Positions 5,694 to 13,011 of a DNA stretch of 13,011 nt are shown here, piece by piece; position 1 is the first letter of the stretch; every line of letters begins with the position of its first letter. The notes beneath the pieces are model-generated. The model was not told where the DNA came from and did no database searches. It saw only the letters and a program-made list of their open reading frames with translations. The translations under genes and the position numbers were made by a program. The stretch is from Anaerolinea sp. GTDB taxonomy: Bacteria; Chloroflexota; Anaerolineae; Anaerolineales; Villigracilaceae. The DNA lies in assembly GCA_020720965.1 (NCBI GenBank), contig DYNS01000038.1:1-13011 (forward strand). Direction: 5' to 3'.

Positions 5694-7498
5694 CAGTACC
5701 GCCTTGCGCCGCGATAGTTCTCATGCAGCCATTTGCCGTAGCGCGGGCTTTGAGGGTTCAGGCTGTTGGTGGAGACTCCCCAATCCGCGCCGTTGGCGTG
5801 AATAAATTCCGCCCCGCCGAGGGAAATGCCAACATGGCTGATGTGGGCGTGCCGGGCGTAGCCGCGTGCATCGGGACCGGGGATGTCTTCTTCGGCGGGC
5901 AGTTCTCCAAAAAAGAGCAGGTCGCCGGGTTGTAAATCGCCCTGCACGGGGGTTCCGCAGGCAAATTGCTGGTCGGCATCGCGGGGCAGGGTAATGCCCA
6001 TGCTGGCGTAAAAAGTCCCGGCAAAGCCGGAGCAGTCGTAACCGTAGGGGGTGCGTCCGCCCCACAGGTAGGGAACACCCGCAAAACGCTGCATCAGGCG
6101 CAGGGCTTGGGCGATTCCCTCCGGGTTGGGGGACAGGGGGCTGGAAAGGTCTGACAGGGCGACCTGCCAGAGTCTGCCATCCGGCAATTCCACCCAGGCA
6201 CGGTCTTGTTCGGTTTTCTGAATTGGCAACCGCACCCCAAAGGGGATTCTCTGCACCAGGGCACCGCTTTCGTCTCTGGCTTCTGCCAGCCTGGCAATGA
6301 CAAGGCTTTGGCTTGCGGCGAGGTAATCTTCCACCGCTTCGGGTTCCAGGATGTGTAGGGCGCGGGTGTGTACCCAACCGAGGTAAGAGTCATGTTCCAC
6401 CCGAACTTTGCTCCAGTCTCCGGCGGTTTCCAACACGCGGACGGCTTCGCCGAGGCGTACCTGGCTCACCCGCTCGCTGAGGATTCCAGGGCGGCGGCGC
6501 AGGTCATCTACCGGGCGGTTGACGAGCGCCCAGGGGGTTTGGGTGTGGAGTTGAACGTGGATTTGGTCGCCTGCGCCGGGGAAGAGTTGCAGGGCTTCTT
6601 CTCGCATGGGGGCGGTGAGGACGCTGCCGGTGAGGTTGTTTTGGGAGTCCAGGCGCAGGTCAAAAATGCCATCTCTCTCGTCTGGGTGATGTTGCAGTTT
6701 GTAGCGGTGCAGGGCATCCCCGGCGGGAGTGGCGCGCCGCGCCCAAAAATCGGTTACTCGTTTTAGCCATTCGTCCAGCATATCCTCGTGAACGTTGTGT
6801 CCGATTCCTTGGGGAACCCACAGTTCGCTGGCGGGGATGTGCCTTGCCATAAATTCCGCGTGTTGGCTGGGGGCGTTCACCGCATCTTCCCCGCCCTGAA
6901 TGAGGAAGACGGGGCGGGTGACCGCCTGCAAGTCTTGGGCGGTGTAGTTGGGTTCGGAGATGAGTTCTTGCAGGGTGATTTGGATGAGGGTGCGCCAGTA
7001 GTCCGCGCCATGTGTGGGGGCGTGGAGCTCTTGCATTTCGCGCAGCCAGGCAGGGCGCTCTTTTTCGATAAAGTCTGGGTTGAAGATGGGGGGTTCTTTG
7101 ATGGGTAAATCTGGGCTGACCCATGCGTTGCCTGCCTGAATGACGCAGGTTTGGGTGAGGGCGGGGTGTTCCATCAGCATCAGCAGAGCGATGTTGCCTC
7201 CGTTGCTGTGACCGACAACGTGGGCGCTTTCAAAGCCCAGGGCTTGCAGCAGGGCTGCCATATCGGCGGCATGTTCACGGAAGGTGTAGGTGTTGTGGGG
7301 GTTGGTGGATTTTCCGTGTCCGCGACAATCTGGCAGGATGATGTAATGATTGGATTCCAGCCGGGTAACGGTGTTGTACCAGCAAGAGCGCCCGGTTTGG
7401 GTGGAGCCGTGAATGAGGAGAACGGGAACTGCGCCGGGTTGGGGTGTTCCAAAGGTCTCGTAATAGATTTGTGCGCCGTGAATGTTTTGGTAGGGCAT
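5690..7498 (-). CDS. Fusion: alpha/beta-hydrolase + SH3b domains + NlpC/P60 peptidase (YkfC-like)
   Basis: A 602-residue protein with two enzyme halves. Residues 1-255 are an alpha/beta-hydrolase: oxyanion HGS (30-32), nucleophile elbow GHSNGG with Ser98, acid Asp205 in QGGEDAV, and His234 in GIGHNVHED. Residues 256-320 are an unassigned linker. About 322-385 and 397-450 look like two SH3b domains. The C-terminal half (455-602) is NlpC/P60 with Cys489 (YGYDCSGF), His555 (SHVGI) and His567 (FIHANG). PRDA at 505-508 (Asp507) matches the acidic residue that, in YkfC-type enzymes, recognises a free N-terminal L-Ala. The SH3b-SH3b-NlpC/P60 order is that of Bacillus YkfC, which cuts D-Glu from the diamino acid in murein peptides. 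There is no signal peptide, so it should be cytoplasmic and act in recycling. ATG has GGAGG 5 nt upstream. It overlaps the epimerase gene by 4 nt. The role of the hydrolase half is unknown; an aminopeptidase, amidase or esterase are all possible. Confidence 0.88.
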   Translation of the reverse strand: MPYQNIHGAQIYYETFGTPQPGAVPVLLIHGSTQTGRSCWYNTVTRLESNHYIILPDCRGHGKSTNPHNTYTFREHAADMAALLQALGFESAHVVGHSNGGNIALLMLMEHPALTQTCVIQAGNAWVSPDLPIKEPPIFNPDFIEKERPAWLREMQELHAPTHGADYWRTLIQITLQELISEPNYTAQDLQAVTRPVFLIQGGEDAVNAPSQHAEFMARHIPASELWVPQGIGHNVHEDMLDEWLKRVTDFWARRATPAGDALHRYKLQHHPDERDGIFDLRLDSQNNLTGSVLTAPMREEALQLFPGAGDQIHVQLHTQTPWALVNRPVDDLRRRPGILSERVSQVRLGEAVRVLETAGDWSKVRVEHDSYLGWVHTRALHILEPEAVEDYLAASQSLVIARLAEARDESGALVQRIPFGVRLPIQKTEQDRAWVELPDGRLWQVALSDLSSPLSPNPEGIAQALRLMQRFAGVPYLWGGRTPYGYDCSGFAGTFYASMGITLPRDADQQFACGTPVQGDLQPGDLLFFGELPAEEDIPGPDARGYARHAHISHVGISLGGAEFIHANGADWGVSTNSLNPQSPRYGKWLHENYRGARRYW

Positions 7499-7535
7499 GG
7501 GAGCCTCCGAGGGGGCGGGATTTGGAGCGAGTATA

Positions 7536-8300
7536 TCACCCAGCCGGGCGGATTCGCTTTAAGAAGCCGGGGGTGTTGAGGGAGCGTTCCAACAGGTAGG
7601 TGAGGTAGGCTTGAGTGAGTTTTTCTATTTTTTGTTTTTGGGGAGGGGTGGGTTGGGCGCGGGCGGCTTGCTCGTAGGCGCTGCGCTGAAAGTGGCGCAG
7701 GTATTTAAGGGGTTCGGTTTCCACCTCCCACACGCCCGGCAAGCCTGTTCCGCAGGAGGGGCAGAGTACCCCGCCTGCCAAGGGAGAGAAGAATTGGTCT
7801 TCCGGTTGAATTTCTCGCCCACAGTTGGCGCAGGAGAAGAGTTGGGGGCGGAAGCCTAACAGGTCTAACAGGCGAATTTCGTAGTAGCGCAGGGGCAGCC
7901 AGCCGTCTTCCTGGGCGGCGAGGCGTTGCAGGGTTTCTGTCAGCAGGTGGTAGAGGGGAATGTTTGCGCCCTCGCCCTCGTAGGTAAAGCGGTCCAGCAG
8001 TTCCAGGGCGTATAACGCACCGGTGAGGCGGACGAGGTTTTGCTGGAGGGGCAGGTAGGCTTCCTGGGTTTCCACCTGGGTGATGATGGGTAGGTCGTGG
8101 CTGCGGGCGAGTTGGAGGTGGATTTGGGTGAGGGGTTCCAGATGCCCGGCTTTGCGGGAGAGGACTTTGCGCGCGCCTTTTGCCAGGGCGCGGAGTTTCC
8201 CTTCCTGCCGGGTGTAGAGGGTGATGATGCGGTCGGCTTCGCCCCAGTTGGCGTGGCGCAGAACAACTGCCTCGGCGCGGAAGGTGTGAAATTGGGGCAT
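7536..8300 (-). CDS. recO: DNA repair protein RecO
   Basis: A 254-residue protein of normal RecO length. The N-terminal OB-fold part (about 1-80) has the typical opening in which a Glu-Ala-Asp precedes the strand (WGEADRIITLYTRQEGKL) and a basic KGARKVLSRK segment. A helical C-terminal domain follows, with a zinc-finger pattern CANC (157-160) and CPSC (180-183). RecO works with RecR, and in many bacteria RecF, to load RecA on SSB-coated single-stranded DNA and to anneal strands. The ATG directly abuts the TAA of the upstream receiver gene, with no clear Shine-Dalgarno in between, so re-initiation by terminating ribosomes is likely. A 37-nt gap separates it from the hydrolase-NlpC/P60 gene. 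No terminator is visible in the gap. Confidence 0.93.
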   Translation of the reverse strand: MPQFHTFRAEAVVLRHANWGEADRIITLYTRQEGKLRALAKGARKVLSRKAGHLEPLTQIHLQLARSHDLPIITQVETQEAYLPLQQNLVRLTGALYALELLDRFTYEGEGANIPLYHLLTETLQRLAAQEDGWLPLRYYEIRLLDLLGFRPQLFSCANCGREIQPEDQFFSPLAGGVLCPSCGTGLPGVWEVETEPLKYLRHFQRSAYEQAARAQPTPPQKQKIEKLTQAYLTYLLERSLNTPGFLKRIRPAG

Positions 8301-8660
8301 TTAGGGTTTTACAAGGCGCAGGGCAATATCGCGCAGTTGGGCGGGGCTGACGGGTTTGAGCAGGATGACATCCGCCAGGTCTTGCATCATTTCTGCCTGG
8401 AGGTTATCGGCGGTGGAGAGGATGATGCGGGTTTGCGCCAGGTGCGCCATGCTGCGAATTTGGGTGAGGAGGGCGCTGCCAGAAACGCCGGGTAGGTTCA
8501 AATCCAGCACGATGAGGTGCGGGGAGGCAGTTTGCAGGGCAGCGAGGGCTTCTGCGCCGTCAAAAAAAGAGTGAACAGCGAAGTGGTTTTGCAGGGTAAT
8601 GGCGAAGATGCGGTTGAGTTGGGGGTCATCTTCGATGATGAAGGTTTGGGGCTGGCTCAT
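8301..8660 (-). CDS. Single-domain response regulator (receiver only), second copy
   Basis: A 119-residue CheY-like receiver with no output domain. The acidic pocket Glu10-Asp11-Asp12, phospho-acceptor Asp53 (VLDLNLPG), switch Ser82/Thr83 (ILSTADN) and Lys102 (LLKPV) are all present, so it should be phosphorylatable. It overlaps the first receiver gene by ATGA and abuts recO. The partner is most likely the kinase two genes upstream. With no DNA-binding or enzymatic domain it may act by protein contact, as a phosphate sink, or as a relay intermediate. It differs clearly from the first receiver in sequence, so this is not a recent tandem duplication. Confidence 0.92.
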   Translation of the reverse strand: MSQPQTFIIEDDPQLNRIFAITLQNHFAVHSFFDGAEALAALQTASPHLIVLDLNLPGVSGSALLTQIRSMAHLAQTRIILSTADNLQAEMMQDLADVILLKPVSPAQLRDIALRLVKP

Positions 8661-9028
8661 ACGCTTTGGCTCCCGGCGAGGGCTTCTTGTACGGCGTTTT
8701 GCATTCGGTTTACGCCAACCGGCTTTAGCAGGGCGCGTTGCCCTTGCGTTTCCAACTCACGCACTCTTGCCAGGTCTGCGGTGAGGACGATGACGGGGAT
8801 GGCGGCGTAGGCGGGCTGGGCGCGCAGGTATTCTAATACTTCCATGCCGGAGGTGTAAGGGAGGTGAATATCCAGCAGAATCAGGTCGGGGGTGTGGTTT
8901 TTGAGGTGTTTTTGGTAGAGGTCGCCGTTTTCGTCCAGCTCGGCGCTGAAGCCGAGCTGCTGCATGGCTTTGATGGCGATTTTCCCCAGGATGGGGTCGT
9001 CTTCCAGGATGAGGATGTGTTTGGTCAT
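8657..9028 (-). CDS. Single-domain response regulator (receiver only), first copy
   Basis: A 123-residue CheY-like receiver. Key residues are Glu9-Asp10-Asp11, Asp53 (LLDIHLPYTSG), Thr83 (VLTAD) and Lys102 (LLKPVG). It has no output domain. The ATG overlaps the kinase stop codon (ATGA), and its own stop overlaps the next receiver start (ATGA), so kinase and both receivers are probably made in linked amounts. The switch residue is the usual Thr, where the second copy has Ser-Thr. As part of an adjacent kinase cassette, it is probably a direct phosphotransfer target. The output is unknown. Confidence 0.92.
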   Translation of the reverse strand: MTKHILILEDDPILGKIAIKAMQQLGFSAELDENGDLYQKHLKNHTPDLILLDIHLPYTSGMEVLEYLRAQPAYAAIPVIVLTADLARVRELETQGQRALLKPVGVNRMQNAVQEALAGSQSV

Positions 9029-12000
9029 AAGGTCTCTGCGGGTGGGGTTTGGATGGGGAGAATGACGAGGAAGGCGCTGCCCTGCCCAACCTGGCTCTGG
9101 AGTTCGATTCTACCGCCCATCAGTTCTACCAACTGACGGGTGATGGATAGCCCCAAGCCCGCGCCGCGATTGTCGCGGGTGATGGCGCTATCTACCTGAC
9201 GGAAGGGGTCGAAGATGAATTCCTGGGCTTCGGGGGGGATGCCTGCGCCGGTATCTTGCACTTGCATTGCCCAGGCGGTTTGCTCCAGGCGAAGGAGGGA
9301 TACACTGACCTCGCCCTGAGTGGTGAATTTGATGGCATTGCCTAGCAGATTGATGAGGACTTGTTGCAGGCGGCGCTCGTCTCCCAGCAGGCGGGGGGGC
9401 AGGTCTGGCTGAATGGATGCCCGGAAACCCAAGCCTTTGTTGGCGGCGAGGATGCTCATGTTGGCGCTGACGCTTTCCAGCATGGTGGCGGGAGCAAACG
9501 GGGCAAGGTTAATTTTGATGGAGCGGGCTTCGATTTGGGCTTCGTCCAGCAGTTCGTTAATCATCGCGTTCAGGTAGTTGGCGCTGGCGTTAATATTTTC
9601 CAGGGCTTCTTTTTGGTCTTTGCTCATCTGCCCAAAGGCTTCCTGAATGAGCAGTTCGGCGTAGCCGATGACCCCGCCCAGGGGTGTGCGGAGTTCGTGG
9701 CTGACTTTGGCGAGCAGTTGGCTCTTAAAGCGGCTGGCTTCCAGCGCCTGGTCGCGAGCGATGACGAGTTGTTCCTGAATGCGTTTTCGCTCTTCAATTT
9801 CTTGCAGGGCGGCTTCGTATAGGTTGGCGTTATCTAACACCAGCGAGACGAGCCGGGCAAACGCCTGCCCAATTTCCACCTGGGCGGGCGTAAAGGGGAG
9901 ATTCGGTTGAACCCGCCCTACCGCCAGCACCCCCAATATTTTTCCGGCGACAGTGATGGGGAAGTCTGCTGTGGCGTGGATGAGGCTGTTGAGGATGGGG
10001 GATTGGAATTCCTGGGTGGCGGAATAGTCTTCGACGATAACCGGCTGAAGGGTGTCGTATGCCTGCCAGGAATAGGTCATTTGCTGACGGGTGACGGGCT
10101 GCCCGTATAAATGTGCCTGATTCTCGCTGACGGCGCGGCGGACGAGGGTTTCGCCGTTATGGAGCAGGATTTCTCCCAGAGGCGCATCCAACAACGAGCA
10201 GGCGCGTTGCACAACGGTTGCCAGCAGGTCTTCCTGTCGGCGGCGGTTGAGCAAATCCAGGGTGATGGTTTGCAAGACGGAGAGGTATTCGTTTTGGGTG
10301 GCGAGTTGGGCGCTGAGTTCTTTTTGGACGGTGATGTCTTGTTTGATGGCTACGTAATGGCTCAGTTGCCCTTCCGCCGTGCGGATGGGAGCGATGGTTG
10401 CTGCCTCCCAGTATAAAGAGCCGTCTTTGCGGCGGTTGTGGAATTCTCCGCTCCAAACCTGTCCCTGAGAGATGCTGCCCCAAAGTTGGCGGTAGAACTC
10501 TGGGTTTTGTTCGCCGGATTTTAAGATGCGTTGATTTTTGCCCAGCACTTCGGCGGCGCCGTAACCGCTGACCCGCTCGAAGTAGGGGTTTACATATTCA
10601 ATGTTCCCACCCAGGTCGGTGATGACGATGCTGTTACCGCTTTGTTCGATTGCCATGTAGTATTTTCGCAGGGTGTCGCGGCTTCGCAGAGCGTCATCTC
10701 GTGCTTCTGCCAGCTCGCGGGTGCGGGCTGTCACCCGTTTTTCCAGCAGGTCGCGTTCCATTTTGAGAAGGTTGCGAGCCTGCTCTTCCTTTTGCCAGGA
10801 TTTATTCAACGTCACCATCAGGCTGTTAATGGAGAATATCAACGCCAGGGCGCTGGAGGTGTACCCCGCCAGGTTGGAGATGATTCCGCCCAAGCCCGCC
10901 GGGACAATGGCATGGGGTAGCGGGGTGGAGTAGGGTATGAACCATCCAAAGACCACTCCCACCCCCAAAAGGGTGAGGCTGAAAAGGGAGGCGGCAAACG
11001 CCCACAGACCCCATCTCAGGTTTGCCAGCAAGGCGGCAAACGCCACAAACCCCAAAAAGAAGGTGAAACTCATGGCGGAATAGCCGTAATTAAGCGATTC
11101 TGCCAGCGCCAGGGCGTATAGGAAGAAGAGAAAGACAAACACCCGCACCGAGTAGGAAAATTCGCGGCGGAGCGCCAAAATCCACAATACTGCCCCAAAA
11201 AGGGCAACGAAAGCCACAAAAACAGGGTTGGAATTAACGCCGGGCAGGAACAGAGCCAGCCAAGCCAGCCCTCCCAGCGTGCCGACCACCCTGAGCATGG
11301 CGGTGAAAATCCGCTCGATGGTCTTTGCCCAGGCGGGGCTTACCCCGTTGGGCAGGGGGAAGACCGGGTTGCCCGCGCCCCGATAAAAATCCAATACCCC
11401 CCGCCAGGGGGGAGTTTGCCCAGGGTTGGCGGGCTGCGGCTCCTCGTCTGGGGTAACTTCTTCCATCTTGTCGGTATCAGTCCCCGCAAAGAGGCTGGAA
11501 GAAGGTGAATCTTCCGAGGATAGCCCTCGCAAGGCAATCACCCGCCCCACAACCGCCCCGCCTGGCTCGCGGATAGGGATGACGGTCATCTCGTATTCGC
11601 GCAGGGTCGCGCCCTCGCCCATGCGGATTTTGACCGAACCATCTTGCAGGTCCTTAAAACGCTCGTAAAGCCCCTGCCAGGGGGCAAACAGGTCTTTGGC
11701 GGGGGAGCCAGTCGCCTGCGATTCGGAAACTCCCAGCAGGCGGCTCGCTGCCCGGTTAATTTCCACCACCTGCCCTTCCAAATCTAACACTACAAGGGCG
11801 GCTTGCAGGCTGTCCAGCACCATGTCACGCGCAATGGGAGCAACCCTCGCCAACCGAAAACCCAAAATAGCCCATAGCAACAGCCCCAGCGAAAGGGTAA
11901 AAGCAAAGGGTGTAGGGTCTAATGCCAGCGGGGAGTTAACCCTCACCAGGTAGAGAACATTACTCAGCCCAGGTAACAGGGCAGAAGCCAGCACGGCAAT

Positions 12001-12540
12001 AATTTGGGAGCGGTATAAACCTTTTAAGCGCGGTAGCCATATCAAGAAAATGACCGTGCCACCCAAAATCATCAAGTAGGAGACGGCAACGTGAAACCAA
12101 AACAGATAGCCATGTTCCGCACCCAATTGCTCCACCCCCCCAATTGTTTTCAGGTAGGTGCGAGTCCAGAATTGGCGATGCAAGTCATTTGACAGTACAA
12201 GCAGAAACGTGATGGTGGGGAAAACCGCCAACCACCATGCATGGCGCAAAACCCCTGCGCGGCGGGCTTGAGTGTAATCTAAAGCCAGGATGAGCCAAAA
12301 CAAAGGGGTAAAGGCAATCCCCAAATACTGCATCTTGCCCCAAAAAACCTTATCAGCCAGGGAATCTACCCCTAATTCCAGGGCATGTGTGCCAGACCAA
12401 ACGAACAAGGCGACCCCAAGCAACCCAAGCGCGAAAGCCCCCCGCACCCGGTAATTGGAAAAAGCCAAAGATGCCATCACTCCTGCTGCCAGCGAAATTC
12501 CAAGGAGACTGAACACAAGCAGGGAAAAATGGAAAGTCAT
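9025..12540 (-). CDS. Large membrane sensor histidine kinase (7TM-PAS-6TM-PAS-GAF-HisKA-HATPase)
   Basis: A 1171-residue inner-membrane kinase. Residues about 5-228 are seven hydrophobic segments of the HisKA_7TM type. A first PAS-like domain lies at about 238-340, then an acidic Ser/Pro-rich linker (340-395). A second membrane block of about six segments spans 413-570. A coiled coil (575-625) leads to a PAS S-box (628-740) and a GAF-like domain (about 755-905). The transmitter has His948 in SHELRTP, the N-box NLLGNAIKFT (1064-1073), Asp1096 (DTGAGIP), the F-box FDPF (1110-1113) and RGAGLGLSI (1125-1133). Seven plus six segments put both PAS domains and the transmitter in the cytoplasm if the N-terminus is outside. 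The signal is unknown. It has no fused receiver; two lone receivers follow directly. The ATG overlaps the dnaX stop (ATGA), with AGGAG at 12546-12550. Confidence 0.93.
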   Translation of the reverse strand: MTFHFSLLVFSLLGISLAAGVMASLAFSNYRVRGAFALGLLGVALFVWSGTHALELGVDSLADKVFWGKMQYLGIAFTPLFWLILALDYTQARRAGVLRHAWWLAVFPTITFLLVLSNDLHRQFWTRTYLKTIGGVEQLGAEHGYLFWFHVAVSYLMILGGTVIFLIWLPRLKGLYRSQIIAVLASALLPGLSNVLYLVRVNSPLALDPTPFAFTLSLGLLLWAILGFRLARVAPIARDMVLDSLQAALVVLDLEGQVVEINRAASRLLGVSESQATGSPAKDLFAPWQGLYERFKDLQDGSVKIRMGEGATLREYEMTVIPIREPGGAVVGRVIALRGLSSEDSPSSSLFAGTDTDKMEEVTPDEEPQPANPGQTPPWRGVLDFYRGAGNPVFPLPNGVSPAWAKTIERIFTAMLRVVGTLGGLAWLALFLPGVNSNPVFVAFVALFGAVLWILALRREFSYSVRVFVFLFFLYALALAESLNYGYSAMSFTFFLGFVAFAALLANLRWGLWAFAASLFSLTLLGVGVVFGWFIPYSTPLPHAIVPAGLGGIISNLAGYTSSALALIFSINSLMVTLNKSWQKEEQARNLLKMERDLLEKRVTARTRELAEARDDALRSRDTLRKYYMAIEQSGNSIVITDLGGNIEYVNPYFERVSGYGAAEVLGKNQRILKSGEQNPEFYRQLWGSISQGQVWSGEFHNRRKDGSLYWEAATIAPIRTAEGQLSHYVAIKQDITVQKELSAQLATQNEYLSVLQTITLDLLNRRRQEDLLATVVQRACSLLDAPLGEILLHNGETLVRRAVSENQAHLYGQPVTRQQMTYSWQAYDTLQPVIVEDYSATQEFQSPILNSLIHATADFPITVAGKILGVLAVGRVQPNLPFTPAQVEIGQAFARLVSLVLDNANLYEAALQEIEERKRIQEQLVIARDQALEASRFKSQLLAKVSHELRTPLGGVIGYAELLIQEAFGQMSKDQKEALENINASANYLNAMINELLDEAQIEARSIKINLAPFAPATMLESVSANMSILAANKGLGFRASIQPDLPPRLLGDERRLQQVLINLLGNAIKFTTQGEVSVSLLRLEQTAWAMQVQDTGAGIPPEAQEFIFDPFRQVDSAITRDNRGAGLGLSITRQLVELMGGRIELQSQVGQGSAFLVILPIQTPPAETL

Positions 12541-13011
12541 TTTATCTCCTCGCTGTCCAAAATGGTGCCGCCTGCCTGTAGGGCAGCCGCCACCATGCCA
12601 TCGGGCTTAACATGGGCGGGCAAAGCATTTTTGCCCGTTTGCACCACTGTTTGCAGGGGCAAATCTACCCCCAAAACGCTCTTAAGAGCATTGTGGGTGA
12701 GTTCCAGGCTTTCGGGGCGGTTAAATTTATCTTGCAAAATGTCGCTGGCAAAGCCCAATATCAAAGCGCCATCCCGCACTTCCAAAGGTTTGCAGGAGTT
12801 TAACAAGGCGGAAAGGTTCATATCTTTTGCCTTCACCTGGTGCGAGACCTGCTTCCAGGCTTTTAGCACCTGCTCCAGGTTCACCCCCGCCGGGCTTGGG
12901 TGGGCTTCCGTTACCGGGGTAGGGGGGGGGCTGGGGGGCGCGGGCTGGGCGGCGACCGCCCTCGAGGAGGGAGCAGCCGGGCGCGGCGCAACTGCATCCG
13001 GCGCGGAGGGC
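12537..13011 (-). CDS. dnaX: DNA polymerase III subunit gamma/tau, C-terminal part (runs off right edge)
   Basis: The reading frame is open to the right edge, so only the last 157 codons are seen. Upstream codons (about 12885-13010) encode a Pro/Ala-rich linker, typical of the region after the AAA+ and clamp-loader domains. The last 115 residues form a compact domain with VLKAWKQV, LLNSCKPLEV and GALILGFASDILQDKF. This matches the tau C-terminal domain as I know it from Chloroflexi and Firmicutes DnaX. The role is clamp loading and holding polymerase and helicase together at the fork. A GTG at 12882-12884 could be misread as the start of a small gene; it lies inside the open frame and has no good ribosome site. 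The call rests on the C-terminal domain and linker only, as the ATPase part is not visible. The stop overlaps the kinase start (ATGA). Confidence 0.75.
   Translation of the reverse strand, partial: PSAPDAVAPRPAAPSSRAVAAQPAPPSPPPTPVTEAHPSPAGVNLEQVLKAWKQVSHQVKAKDMNLSALLNSCKPLEVRDGALILGFASDILQDKFNRPESLELTHNALKSVLGVDLPLQTVVQTGKNALPAHVKPDGMVAAALQAGGTILDSEEIK

Noticed and set aside
9025..9028. Possible hybrid kinase split by a frameshift into kinase plus receivers
   Set aside because: The kinase ends naturally after the ATPase domain with a short tail, and each receiver has its own start with a clean ATGA overlap, so separate coupled genes are the simpler reading.
12537..12884. Separate 115-aa gene starting at GTG 12884
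   Set aside because: The frame continues open to the right edge as a Pro/Ala-rich linker, and no ribosome site precedes the GTG, so it is the end of dnaX and not its own gene.

Overview
The window looks like chromosomal DNA of a member of the Chloroflexota, most probably class Anaerolineae. This is inferred from family composition, not from a marker gene. The pointers are a 1000-residue MalT-type (LAL) LuxR regulator with the small N-terminal domain I associate with Chloroflexi, a very large multi-TM/PAS/GAF histidine kinase with stand-alone receivers, lipoproteins with Thr-Glu-Ala-Pro linkers, and a tau C-terminus of the type I know from this phylum. I saw no tRNA, rRNA, CRISPR array, insertion sequence or phage gene.

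Layout. (1) Positions 1-1350, minus: 5' part of a family-5 solute-binding lipoprotein gene of an ABC importer, running off the left edge. (2) 1351-1678: divergent intergenic region holding a perfect 16-bp inverted repeat around an extended -10 promoter. (3) 1679-4681, plus: the LAL regulator, the only plus-strand gene. (4) 4671-13011, minus: seven tightly packed genes. In transcription order they are dnaX (3' end only), a 1171-aa sensor kinase, two single-domain receivers, recO, an alpha/beta-hydrolase/SH3b/NlpC-P60 fusion, and an L-Ala-D/L-Glu-type dipeptide epimerase. Junctions are ATGA, ATGA, ATGA, TAA|ATG, a 37-nt gap, and GTGA, so one transcript with translational coupling is likely.

How the genes fit together. 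The last two genes of the run correspond to YkfC (gamma-D-Glu-L-diamino-acid endopeptidase) and YkfB (Ala-Glu epimerase) of Bacillus murein-peptide catabolism. Here the endopeptidase carries an extra N-terminal alpha/beta-hydrolase with an intact catalytic triad. This suggests a cytoplasmic two-protein route for breaking down cell-wall peptides: trim or release, cut L-Ala-D-Glu from the diamino acid, then epimerise to L-Ala-L-Glu. The kinase and receivers form a signalling cassette with no output domain visible here, placed between two replication/repair genes (dnaX and recO). The divergent LAL regulator is the obvious candidate controller of the solute-binding protein. The regulator and the epimerase gene converge, and their 3' ends overlap by 11 bp.

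The most interesting points are the hydrolase-NlpC/P60 fusion coupled to the epimerase, the inverted repeat that frames the regulator's promoter, and the two-membrane-module kinase with tandem lone receivers inside a dnaX-recO operon.
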